Source of the DNA: Diprion similis
Taxonomy: Eukaryota; Arthropoda; Insecta; Hymenoptera; Diprionidae
Length of the DNA stretch: 64,000 nucleotides
Direction of reading: 5' to 3'
Assembly (NCBI RefSeq): GCF_021155765.1
Contig: NC_060118.1
Span: 11,913,146-11,977,145 of the forward strand
Both the position numbers and the translations under genes were made by a program. Within the stretch, counting starts at the first letter, position 1. The number at the start of each line of letters is the position of its first letter. Below, in pieces: positions 37,377-48,521 of this stretch. A model generated the notes under the pieces. That model did not search any database. It saw only the letters and a list, made by a program, of their open reading frames with translations, and was not told the DNA's origin.

Positions 37377-39082
37377 TTAGGCCTTTTGCTTCTTGACAGG
37401 AGAGCTGGGAAATTCGAGTTCGTATGCCGGCTCTCCGTCCTTCACCAGCCACACGCTTCCGCTTTCCCCGACGTTTATGATGTCGATAACTCCTTGCGCG
37501 ACGCATTCCGGCCTTAAAAAGTCAGTAATTGCAGTCAAGTTTGCTAAAAATCTGCGTGCTTCTCGCGTTCGCCAAGCTTTGGGATGTATTAGACGTCAAA
37601 TTATACTAACGATTGCTTGGGCATGGTCCTGATGTATCCAGAAAGCCGTTCCTTAGCCTCGTTTCCAATGAGAGCCCGTTGAGCAGCATTGTCGGTTATC
37701 AATGGAGTGGACGTGGTGTCGGGACACATAGTCATCACTCTGACGCCGGTTTTTTCCAAGTGAAACGGTTGCTGTACAAATGAGAAAACGAATAAAAACA
37801 TGAACAAAACAATCGCAGAGGTGAAAAGTACGGCGATTTGAATCTGGAAATAACGACAATTAATCTCACCCCGAATGACCGGCTCATTCCGATAACCGCA
37901 TGCTTGGTGCCACTGTAAATCGGAAAATAAGACGCCGGTCCGAGGCCGGTTGCTGATGAAACGTTCACCACAACACCACCCTTGCCGCCCTTGTCCTTTC
38001 CCATGTACTGGAAAGCTAGCAAAGTTCCGCGAACAACAGCTCCCTGTAAAATTATACGAATGAGATTGATAACAGAGCCACACAAAAAAAAATCGACTTT
38101 CGAGCCGAGAGGTTATGTTTATTGTACGTTTTTTGGGCCGCTGAATGGGAATCCGAGGTCCGTTTAACCCCATAAATCATATGACCTTGAAACTCAGGCT
38201 TCCACCGCTAAATACGATTAACCAAATCCCTTGAACATTTAAACCCATGATATCCCAAGGGAATAGATCATAAGCAATCTGTATTATTGCAAAACATCAC
38301 ATAGCTACGGACAATGAAATTGTGGTTGTGTGAATCGTCGGGTTATGAATTGTAGAGTCATGGGGGTTTTGAGATTCGAGTGCATAGGTTTTCAAACAAT
38401 CCTCACGTCATCACGTTAACGTTTTGCCATGATACAGATTGCCTGTGATTTATTAGTTATGGGACTATGGGGTTATAGGGTTATTGAAGTTTTTGGGTTT
38501 GATTGCTTGGGGTTTCCAAGAGTCCTCAGCTCTGTGATGTTTTGCAACGATATTCGGATTGACTCGGAAGTAAAGTACGCGCCCATAGTTGACAGTTTAT
38601 AACTCACCAGATTGATGTTAATCATGAGTTCCCATCTCGCGTCATCCATTATTCCGGCGTTGTTGATGACGATGTCGAGACCACCGAACTCCTTGACAGT
38701 CTTGGCGAACGCCGCTTATGGGTTTCATGAAGCAAATATCGAGTTGAGAATGATGGCACGAGAATTCAAGTTTCGAGCTTTGAATAATTACCTTCAAAGT
38801 CTTGGGCCTTCGTCACGTCGCAGACGATGAAAAGCGCCCGATTCGCTCCGAATTCGTCGTTCAGTTTTCTCGCGGATTCATCGCCGTTCGAGTTTGCCAG
38901 ATCGAGAAGAGCCACGTACTGTTAGAGAGAAATTGGATCACTTTTTTATCAACCTCTGATCAGCGTTCGTTTTAAATTTCAAAACTTACCGCAGCTCCGT
39001 TTTTCAAGAGTTCTTTGACGCAGGCGAAACCTATTCCATTCGCACCTCCGGTCACAAGAGCACTTTTTCCGTTCACATCCAT
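37377..39082 (-). CDS. SDR-6: short-chain dehydrogenase, 15-PGDH-like
   Basis: Exons 39082-38990, 38918-38792, 38714-38608, 38043-37870, 37771-37611, 37512-37377; 265 aa. It has the longest exon 5 of the array (161 nt). That segment lost the usual TQLIT (reads STPLITDN) and is basic toward its end. Exon 4 begins with Gly instead of Thr (GAVVRG). Residue 32 is Tyr where others have His or Arg, and residue 21 is Cys (FACVKE). Intron 3 is about 560 bp and uses a normal GT donor, unlike SDR-5 and SDR-7. The catalytic triad is intact (SSATG, IYSGTK). A TATA-like CGTATAAG (inverse 39131-39138) lies about 50 bp upstream of the ATG, so a 5' UTR intron is unlikely. Confidence 0.91.
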
Positions 39083-40185
39083 GACTGGCAACGATAGGCA
39101 ACTGGTTCTGAGCTAAAACTGATCCGAAAACTTATACGCGGTAATCAACGAACCAAGACGTCGGATGACAACGTAGGTACTCGTGACATGGAACGCGAAC
39201 CAACTGCTGTCAGCTGAATTGATAAGACTTATTTCAAGCGATATCATGAATATCACGGTAGTGTAGGTAATTCTAAGCTTTGTGAGCCATAATGGGGAAT
39301 CAAGCTAGTCACGATTGTACATAACAATATGCAATACGAAGAAATACACCAATACCTCGAATAAATACTCGCATTAGGTATACCTAGTGGAGCAAAGAAA
39401 AAAAAAAAAATGCAAATTCATATTTATATATCACCTTTCAAAACGTACATACCATTGTAGTGAATTTGAGCGACGAAATTTAAATAATAAAAAATATCTT
39501 GTCCCAACTAACAACAAAAAGAAGAGAAAGGAACAAAGAAATAAAAATACACAGATATTTATGTATATAGATAAAAAAAAAAAACCTCAGATTAGTGTAA
39601 ATAGCAACAGTCAAACAGATATGTTGTAAAAATAAAATCACTTTCACATACACGTTAAAATAACAACAAAACTTTGATAATAATAAATAAGAAAAAAAAA
39701 AAAAAAAAAAGCAACAAGCATTCTATAGAATAATATTGTCGATGACGTATCTTTTAATGTCGTAGAGTCGGTTCTTGATCAGTTTATTTGTGATATTGTA
39801 TGTATTTCCAAACAGGGTCGTTGAAAATGGTGTAGGACATAGATGTAGGTGTAGATATATGTTTACATATGAATTGAAAAAAATATTACACATACTGCAG
39901 ATTGTCGTGAATAAAATTTCTTGGCCCAGTTTCAATGTATATGTATATATATATCGTCTTCTCTATGTCACGTCTGTGGACCGACTGTCTAGGTGAGCGT
40001 ACTCACCACTCAGCTAAGCCTCATACTGTCAGTGTACAATGTACATACATATCGCCCCACCATACCATCACTCGAGGGATACCTTGCTCCGTTACTGGCT
40101 ACAAGCTAACACAGAAACAAACAATTTAGAAGAGGATGGATGGGCCTTGTCGTAATCCAACTGATTGCATGACTCGTCGGTTGCC
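39083..40185. other. Intergenic between SDR-6 and a decayed copy
   Basis: The left part (about 39083-39320) is homologous to the 5' flanks of SDR-7, -8 and -9. The rest is A-rich simple sequence with chance frames. Confidence 0.5.
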
Positions 40186-40472
40186 TTAGGCAGAAACCTT
40201 TTTTGCTGGCTCATCGGCTCGCTGGACTTCGTACGCTGATTCCCCGTTCTTGACACAACTAAGATGCCATTATATTGCCTAAAATTTTGTTGTCGTTGAA
40301 CCATTGGTTGAAGTGAGCGCTGAGAGAGGCCGAAGACTTTGAAAAATACATCTCACGTCTGGAGAGGGAAAGTGGAAAACGATTTGTCGATGAAATCGAT
40401 GTCTGTATCTTGGTTTTAACAACTTGATAACGTTGGAACGAGGATGAGAATCCTTTTTTTCAACATATTATA
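40186..40472 (-). pseudogene. Decayed SDR copy: exon 6 and part of exon 5 only
   Basis: 40186 to about 40260 matches exon 6 of SDR-8/9/10 (ending KKVSA then stop) but is cut short and frame-broken. 40356-40390 matches the 3' part of SDR-10 exon 5. It then jumps directly into sequence like SDR-10 intron 4 (about 40392-40472 against 48937-49010), so roughly 140 bp of exon 5 are gone. Exons 1-4 are absent. A promoter-like region persists upstream (TATA-like ATTTATAATC at 40527-40536; paired GATA at 40550-40566). Confidence 0.75.
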
Positions 40473-40922
40473 CATCGGACCACACCCCGATCAATCAAGT
40501 GAAGGTCTGTCAAGAAAAATTAGGTGATTTATAATCAACTTCTATCTAGTTATCTTCATCTGATAAAATATCATGCAAGATTAGAAGCGTTGTGTTTGAA
40601 ATTGGACTTACTAGATTACTGGCAACTCATAATTTTGATAATATTTCAACTTTTCAAAGTTCGCCTTCAATTTTCACACAACAATCATCTAGATCTTTAA
40701 ATACGTTTCAAGGTATTTTTTGTAGAGTTAAAAATATAAATTATGTTGTTACATTCACTCAAAGAAAAGCTTTGACAAGTGATAGCATTTCGTCTTTGAA
40801 CCTGAACGAATTCTTCGACCTCACTGTATAACGATTTGAGATATTTCGAAAGAAACGAATTACAAGAATCCTTTTATTGATTAGATCAAGTCTCGTACAG
40901 TTCAGTCAAATCATTCTTATTC

Positions 40923-42145
40923 TTAAGCCTTCTGCTTTTTGACAGGTGAGTTGGGAATGTCGAGTTCGCATGCCGGCTCTCCATCAGACACCATCCACAC
41001 GCTTCCATTTTCCCCAACTTTGATGATCTTAATGACACCCCGCGCGACGCTTTCCGGGCTGAAATAATTAAGTAATTACGATGAATTCCGTGAAAAACCT
41101 TTGCTCCTTGCGCGTTTGCCAGTATTAGCGGTAAAGTGCACTTCAAATTATACTAACGTTTGCATGGAGAGAGTCTTCATGTATCCAGAAAGCTGGTCCT
41201 TTGCTTCGTTGTCGATGAGAGCCCGATCGGCACCTTCGGTTATCAATTGAGTGTGCGTGATATGGGGACACATGGTCAGCACTCTAACACCCGATTTTTC
41301 GAAGTGGAACGGATGCTGCGAAGATAAGGAAACGAACGGAAAAATGAGAAAAATGAAATAATCGCAGAGGAAAAGTACAGCGATTCGAATTTGGAAATTG
41401 TGAAAATTAATCTCACCCCGAATGATCGGCTCGCTCCGATAACCGCATTCTTGGTTCCACTGTACACTGGGAAATATACAGCCGGTGTTATGCCAGCGGT
41501 TGATGCGATGTTCACCACAACGCCACCCTTGCCACCCTTGTCTTTTCCCATGTACTGGAAGGCCAGCAAAGTTCCGCGCACGACGGCCGTCTATGGAATT
41601 ACATGAATGAGATTGATAATTGATTCGGAAGTAAGATACTCGCCTACAGTTAACGGTTTATAACTTGCCAGGTTGATGTTAATCTCGAGTTCCCATCTCG
41701 CGTCGTCCATTATTCCAGCGTTGTTGATGACGATGTCGAGACCACCGAACTCCTTGACGGTCTTGGTGAACGCGGCTTATGGGTTTCATGGATCAGATAT
41801 TGAGTTGAGGAAGATGGCACGAGAATTCAAGTTTCGAGCTTTGAATAATTACCTTCAAATTCTTGGGCCTTCGTGACGTCGCAGACGATGAAGATTGCTT
41901 TTCCATTTCCGAATTCTGCGTTCAATTTTTTTGCCGATTCCTCGCCGTTCGAACTTGCCAAGTCGAGAATAGCAACGTGCTGTTGATTTTAAACATCACC
42001 GTGTAAGAATCAAGTTTACCGAAATTACCGTGTCAGTTTGATGAAAGCTCACTTTAGCTCCATTTCTCAAAAGTTCCGTGGCGTAGGCGAAACCTATTCC
42101 GCTGGCGGCACCGGTCACGAGAGCAATTTTTCCTTCCACGTCCAT
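40923..42145 (-). CDS. SDR-7: short-chain dehydrogenase, 15-PGDH-like, mosaic copy
   Basis: Exons 42145-42053, 41979-41853, 41775-41669, 41590-41417, 41315-41158, 41058-40923; 264 aa. The head (cofactor motif TGAASGIG, exon 1 ending NGAK, exon 2 with ASSNGEES) is nearly identical to SDR-8 and SDR-9 including intron 1. From the 3' part of exon 2 onward the gene follows SDR-5: same intron 2, GC donor in intron 3, KKQKA tail. Asn follows the catalytic Lys (TKNAV) where most copies have His. Ser139, Tyr152 and Lys156 are intact. The upstream TATA-like site is degraded (inverse of CATAAG at 42194-42199). Confidence 0.92.
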
Positions 42146-42593
42146 GACTAACAATGAGAAACAAGTGGATTTTAGTTACAATTAAGCCATAGACTTATGC
42201 GTGGTAATCAACAAACTAAGACGCACGATGACTATGTACTCGTGGCAGTGATCGCGGATTCAGTTGATACCGGCGATACTGATAAGATTAAATCTGAAGC
42301 AATGCCACGAGCTGTCACGTTACCGTAAGTAATTATCTTCCCTTTAAACGATAACGCGAGATAAAGCTAGTCAAGATCATACATCATCTTTCGTGAATGT
42401 AATGCTCTCATAAAACCGTCTCGAATTATCGTTCCGATAACTCATAGAAAGTGATGAAATTGCGGTGCAAGTTGAAATTTCTATTACTGTTTTCCGATTT
42501 CTCGTACTCCGCTATCCATGTATTCGAAAATTTCTAGAGTCAGCTTTTGCCGTATCAGCCTAACTTCGCAAAATGTGATGCGTGATTTATGAC

Positions 42594-42687
42594 GATTGAT
42601 CTCGATCATGAGATCCCATCGCGAATTATCCCCATCCATTATACAGCGTTACTTATCATGATATCGTCACCACCAAACTCTGACCGT
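42594..42687 (-). pseudogene. Isolated SDR exon 3 relic
   Basis: On the - strand this reads as a broken exon 3. EFGG is recognisable, then a garbled INNAGIMDD segment with an in-frame stop and indels, then a sequence like WELMIEIN. No other exons are recognisable around it. It lies in the gap between SDR-7 and SDR-8 and marks another lost copy. Confidence 0.65.
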
Positions 42688-43609
42688 TATAAATTCGCAT
42701 ATTGTAGATTAATATTAGCAAATTATTAATTTGCGATTATTATATGGGACATTCAACCAATTCGGATCCAACTTCCAGTATCAGAAAAATTATTCGGTTG
42801 TTATTCTCATATTGATTACCACTTGATGACACTAATCTGTAAGATATCAGCCCTTTCACTATACTGGTTCACTTCGCAAAATTACTCTTCAGTTTTATAG
42901 AAAGCAATTCCGATTTTGTTCAATGATTCTTCAGACCAACAGGTGATTTGTAAGAAGAATTGATTAACTCATTTCAGATCTAAAGGAGTCCCAACTTTTA
43001 TGAAAATTATGTTCTCTTCGTGCACTTTTTGACGAACTGACCATGTACTTTCAGATTCTACAAATCAAAAATCGATATCTACTTCGTCCCTCCCGCCTTT
43101 TATCTAAAGTTTCTTTCTTGCTTTGGGTAAGACAGAATTTCCTAAATTAGCGGGTTTCGGAAAGGATGACTATCAAAGAAATTTGACAAAATGAGGATTC
43201 AAGTTTTTTAATTGATCCTGAAAGTAGATGAAATGCGGTATTGTGACCAAAAACCACAATTTGTTCTAAATTTCTCCTGGGTACCGGCAACACAATATTT
43301 TTTCTCCAAAAGTATTCACGAACATTTTTGAAGCATTCAAGCTTATCCGTGATTTTTTTGGACATTATATAATTTATTATAGATAATTACACAAGTACAG
43401 TTGTTCAAAAGTGACCATCTAAAGCTGTAACCACTTAGTGTGTACTCAACGTTAGAAAAACTTAGCCTGTACTTGAAGGATCAATGACTATTTATAGAGT
43501 ACAATAGTGGATCTTTATGTTTCAAGTTTCGGATCGACTTGATCTAGTACAGAAGCAAGCAATTTAAAAAAATGTGGAAAGTTCTTTTGTCACTGATTTA
43601 TCGCTGACT
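42688..43609. other. Intergenic upstream of the exon 3 relic
   Basis: Spacer that shares stretches with the gaps at 45760-46000 and 48050-48250 (for example TTTGACAAAAT.A.GATTCA near 43190, 45945 and 48215). The intergenic DNA was therefore duplicated along with the genes. No gene is seen. Confidence 0.55.
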
Positions 43610-45209
43610 TCAGGCAGAAACCTTTTTCACTGGTTGATCGGCTAGCTGGACTTCATATGCCGGTTCCCCATTCTCGACAACCCAGATGCTGCCATTCTCG
43701 CCGACACGTATTATGTGCAGAACACCTTCAGCGACGCTCTCCGGCCTGCGGCATGAAACAATGTGATCGTCATTGAACGGTTGGTTGAAGTAGGTGATAA
43801 GAGATGTAACACTTACGTTTGCGCAGGAACGGAGCTAAGCACTTTGTCGATGTGATCCTGCTCCACGCTGTCCAGGGTCCTTCCAACGCATTCCGTTATC
43901 AGTTGTGTGTTGGTGAAGGATGGGCACATCGAGATTACGCGAACACCCGTCTTCTCGAAGTGATAAGGCAGCTGTACGGATAGGAAACGCATCGTAAGTT
44001 CAACCGATTTTTATGTGCGTTGTTTTATCCTGGCTTGTAAAGACCTGAGCACTTTGCAGAGTGAGGGTGAAAATGGTTTTTTACCGCATGGGCATTGAAA
44101 AGTCCACTTTTTGTGGCAGTTTTCGTTCCGTAAAGTGACGCTTTATACGGCAGCGAACAAAGTTGCGGAATAAAGTCTTTATTCCGTAGTTTTGATGCGC
44201 AGTTCGAAGTGCGCATCCCAAACTGGCGAATAAAGTAGCTTCGTCGAACAGATCGCGACATAACCTCACTCTTCGTTTTGCTTTTCAATACCCATACCGT
44301 GAAAAATATTGTATGTGGCATGCCCGTAGACCGTTTTTTGGTTCGGATAATTTCAGTACTCGCTTCTGGCTCGCCTTCAGCTCGTCCTGAAATCTTTATC
44401 CTTGCTAAAAAAACAGGCGGTTTACGGGCATGCTACATAAATAGCTATTGTGAAGACATTACCCCGAATGATCGAGTCAGACCGATGACTGCGTGCTTCG
44501 TAGCGATGTAAACAGGAAAACTTGGACCCGTTACTAGTCCTGCGACCGATGATATGTTGACGATGACGCCCCCTTTGTGCCCTTTGTCCTTACCCATGTA
44601 CTGGAAGCCAAGCATAGTTCCGCGCACGACGGCAGTCTGTGAAATGGAGATGGTTGTGGTTAAACCGTTAGATGATTCGGGTGAAATTCTCTTGTACTGT
44701 TTGTCCAAATCCCTACGGTTTAACAACTCACGAAGTTTATCCCGATTTCAAGCTCCCATCTCGCGTCGTCCATTATTCCAGCGTTGTTGATGACGATGTC
44801 GAGACTACCAAACTCTTTGACAGTCTTGGCGAATGCAGCTTATGGGTTTGATTAAGCAGATAATTGAGTTGAGGAAAACAGCCCTAGAATTGAAGTTTAG
44901 ATCTTTGTGTAATTACCTTCCAATTCCTGGGCCTTCGTCACGTCGCAGACGATGAAGATTGCTTTTCCATTTCCGAATTCTGCGTTCAATTTTTTCGCCG
45001 ATTCCTCGCCGTTCGAACTTGCCAAGTCGAGAATAGCAACGTGCTGTTGATTTTGAACATCACCGTGTAAGAATCAAGTTTACCGATATTACCGTGTCAG
45101 TTTAATGAAAGCTCACTTTAGCTCCATTTCTCAAAAGTTCCGTGGCGTAGGCGAAACCTATTCCGCTGGCGGCACCGGTCACAAGAGCAATTTTTCCTCC
45201 CACATCCAT
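43610..45209 (-). CDS. SDR-8: short-chain dehydrogenase, 15-PGDH-like
   Basis: Exons 45209-45117, 45043-44917, 44838-44732, 44636-44463, 43971-43817, 43745-43610; 263 aa. The cofactor motif is TGAASGIG. The loop before Tyr152 is SSVAGLVTGPSFPVYIATK, and residues 128-131 read GHKG instead of GGKG, a marker of SDR-8/9/10. Exon 5 is acidic near its end (SVEQDHIDK). Intron 4 is swollen to about 490 bp by foldback insertions. A TATA-like inverse CTTATA at 45258-45263 lies about 50 bp upstream of the ATG with no sign of a 5' UTR intron. Confidence 0.93.
44081..44449. mobile_element. Foldback insertions in SDR-8 intron 4
   Basis: Comparison with SDR-9 intron 4 shows about 370 extra bases here. Two inverted pairs are visible. 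The first is 44083-44102 with 44281-44300 (CCGCATGGGCATTGAAAAG and its inverse with few changes). The second is 44312-44333 with 44418-44439 (TATGTGGCATGCCCGTAGACCG and its inverse). These are probably two adjacent or nested miniature elements. No coding frame is credible. Confidence 0.65.
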
Positions 45210-46309
45210 GACTAACAATGAGAGACAAATGGCTTTGTGTTACAATCAAGCCGTAGACTTATACGTGGTAATCAACAAACTAAGACGCACGATGACTACG
45301 TACTCGTGACAGAGAACGCGGATTTGGTTGATATCGGCGATGTTGATAAGATTAAATTGGAAGCAATGCCACGAGCTGTCACGTTACCGTTAGTAATTAT
45401 CCTCCCTTTAAACGATAACGCGAGATACAGCTAGTCAAGATTATACATCATCTTTCGTGAATGTAATGTTCTCATAAAACCGTCTCGAATTATCGTTCCT
45501 ATAACTTATAAAAAGTGGTGAAATTGCGGCGTAAGTTGAAATTTCTATTCTTGGTGCTATCACGGCTGGCACAATGAAGAGAAACTTGTCCATGCCATCG
45601 AGCTATTTTTTCCAGCACTGGAATATCACTATAATTTTGAGTTTGCCGATTTCTCGTTCTCCGCCATCCATATGTTCGAAAATTTCACAGGTGACTTGCC
45701 AGTACAAATGGAAACAACAGTTCAATTGTAAAAGTGTCCACACGCTCACAAAGATTACGAACTTTTCTGTACAGTGAGATATTAACCCCAAGGAACTTAC
45801 TCTCTGACGAAGTGACCGTGTGTTTTCAGATCCCATAGATCGGAGTTTAATTCTTACCGTTACTCGCGAAATTTGATGTCCTGCTATCAGCATGAGGGAA
45901 TTTCGTAAGTTAGTGTATTTTGGAAAAGATGGCTATGAAATAAATTTGACAAAATTACGATTCATTTTTTTATTCGATTCTGGAAGTCCGGAAAATGCGG
46001 ATATCTTTCGAAGTTAAACAACTCTTCTATTCAACTTGGCGATGACAAAGCAATTATACACTATTCGCCTAATCCGTTCATTTGCTTATTGAGTTACTAG
46101 AAAATGGAAATAAGTTATCTTGGTCGGTACCTTAAGTTAGAGATTGCTACATGGTCTTAAATGGCTACAGAGCAAAGTACCTACATAGAACTTCACTTGA
46201 TCAATCCTGATGACGACTCATAGAGTACGACAGTGTTGCTTTGTTTTCAAAAAAAAAGATTCACGATTTTTTGTCGTAATCTACCTGATCACACGATTTG
46301 TCGCTGACC
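45210..46309. other. Intergenic between SDR-8 and SDR-9
   Basis: Homologous over much of its length to the gap at 47563-48521 and partly to 42146-42500. This shows that the tandem duplications carried about 1 kb of flank with each gene. No additional gene is seen. Confidence 0.6.
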
Positions 46310-47562
46310 TCAGGCAGAAACCTTTTTCACTGGCTCATCGGCTAACTGGACTTCGTACCCCGGTTCCCCCTTCTCGACAACCCAGATGCTGCCATTATTT
46401 CCAACGCGTATGATGTGCAGAACACCTACAGCGACGCTCTCCGGTCTGCCTCATGAAATGTGATTGTTAATGCATTAATAGGAATTAGTTTATGTGGGTC
46501 CAAAGAGAGATACAGCAATGTAAAAACTGCTACTGACTTTTGCAGAGTGAAAGTGGAAACCAATTCGTCGACTTCTTCTTGCTCCACGATGTCTAGAGTC
46601 CGTCCAACGCATTCTGTTATCTGTTTTGTGTTGGTGAAGGATGGGCATATCGAGATTATACGAACACCCGTCTTTTCGAAGTGATAAGGCAGCTGTATGA
46701 ATAGGAAAAGCATCGTTAGTTCAAGCGATTTATATGTGCGTAAATATGTCCTGGCTTGTAAAGACCTAAGGATTTTGCAGAGTGAGGGTGAAAATGGTTT
46801 TGTGAAGAGACATTACCCCGAATGATCGAGTCAGACCGATGACTGCATGCTTCGTACCGATGTAAACAGGAAAACTTGGACCCGTGATTAGGCCTGCGAC
46901 CGATGATATGTTGACGATGACGCCCCCTTTGTGCCCTTTGTCCTTACCCATGTACTGGTAGCCCAAAATAGTTCCGCGCACGACGGAAGTCTGCGAAATG
47001 GAGATCGTTGTCGTTAAATTACGAAGTGATTTGGGTGAAATTCTCTTGTGTGCTTTATCCAAATCGCTACGGTTCAACAACTCACGTAGTTTATAGCAAT
47101 TTCAAGCTCCCACCTAGCGTCGTCCATTATTCCAGCGTTATTGATGACGATGTCGAGACCACCGAACTCTTTTTCAGTCTTGGAGAACGCGGCTTATGGG
47201 TTTCATGGATCAGATATTGAGTCGATGAAGATGGCACTAGAATTCAAGTTTAGATCTTTGAATAATTACCTTCAAATTCTTGGGCCTTCGTCACGTCGCA
47301 GACGATGAAGATTGCTTTTCCATTTCCGAATTCTGCGTTCAATTTTTTCGCCGATTCCTCGCCGTTCGAACTTGCCAAGTCGAGAATAGCAACGTGCTGT
47401 TGATTTTGAACATCACCGTGTAAGAATCAAGTTTACCGATATTACCGTGTCAGTTTAATGAAAGCTCACTTTAGCTCCATTTCTCAAAAGTTCCGTGGCG
47501 TAGGCGAAACCTATTCCACTGGCGGCGCCGGTCACAAGAGCAATTTTTCCTTCCACATCCAT
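46310..47562 (-). CDS. SDR-9: short-chain dehydrogenase, 15-PGDH-like
   Basis: Exons 47562-47470, 47396-47270, 47192-47086, 46990-46817, 46692-46538, 46445-46310; 263 aa. The head is almost identical to SDR-7 and SDR-8. The tail is closest to SDR-8, but the substrate segment reads NTKQIT where others have NTQLIT, and later exon 5 is acidic (EQEEVDEL). Exon 3 has EKEFGG where most copies have VKEFGG and ends in IAINY instead of a Phe. Residue 120 is Tyr (GYQYMGK). Active-site residues are intact. The promoter TATA position reads CTTGTA (47611-47616, inverse), so it is weakened compared with SDR-8. Confidence 0.92.
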
Positions 47563-48521
47563 GACTAACAATGAGAGACAAGTGGTTTTGAGTTACAACC
47601 GAGCCATAGACTTGTACGCGGTAATCAACGAACCAAGGCGCACGCGGATTCAGTTGATATCGACGATATTGATAAGATTAAATTCGAAGCAATGCCACGA
47701 GTTGTCGTCACGTTACCGTAAGTTATTATCGTCTCTTTAGATGACATCGCGAGATAAAGCTAGTTTAAATTATACATGATCTTTCGTGAATTTAATGATC
47801 TTATGAAATCGTCTGGAATTATCGATCCTATGACTTATCGAAAATTTCTATTTTTTTCCTCGCTGGAATTTCTCTATAATTTTGAGTTTTCCAATTTCTC
47901 GTTCTCCGCCCTCTATATGTTCAAAAATTTCTAGACTTGGGTTTCGCCGTATCGACAGCTGACTTCCCAGTACAAATAGAAAAACAGTTAAGATCTAAAA
48001 GAGTCCGAAAATTTATAAAGATTACGAACTTTTCCTTGCGGTGAGGTTTTACCCCCGAGAAACTTACTTTCTGACGAAGTGACCGTGTATTTTCAGATCC
48101 CACCGATCGGAGTTTAATTCTTACCGTTACTCGCGAAATTTGATGTCCTGCTGTCAGCATGACGGAATTTCGTAAGTTAGTGTATTTTGGAGAAGATGGC
48201 TATGAAATAAATTTGACAAAATTACGATTCATTTTTTTATTCGACTCTGGAAGTGCAGAAAATGCGGACAACTATCGAAGTTAAACAATCCTTTTATTCA
48301 ACTTGGCGATGACAAAGCAATGATAAACTATTTGTGTTTGAGTCTAATCCGTTCATTTGCTTATTGAATTACTAGAAAATGGAAATAAGTTATCTTGGTC
48401 GGTACCTTAAGTTAGGGATTACTACATGGTCTCAAATGGCTACAGAGCAAAGTACCTACGAAAAAAGAAGATGTACGATTTTTTGTCGTAATCTACCTGA
48501 TCATACGATTTGTCGCTGAAC
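47563..48521. other. Intergenic between SDR-9 and SDR-10
   Basis: Duplicate of the SDR-8/SDR-9 gap with local deletions. No separate gene is seen. Confidence 0.6.
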
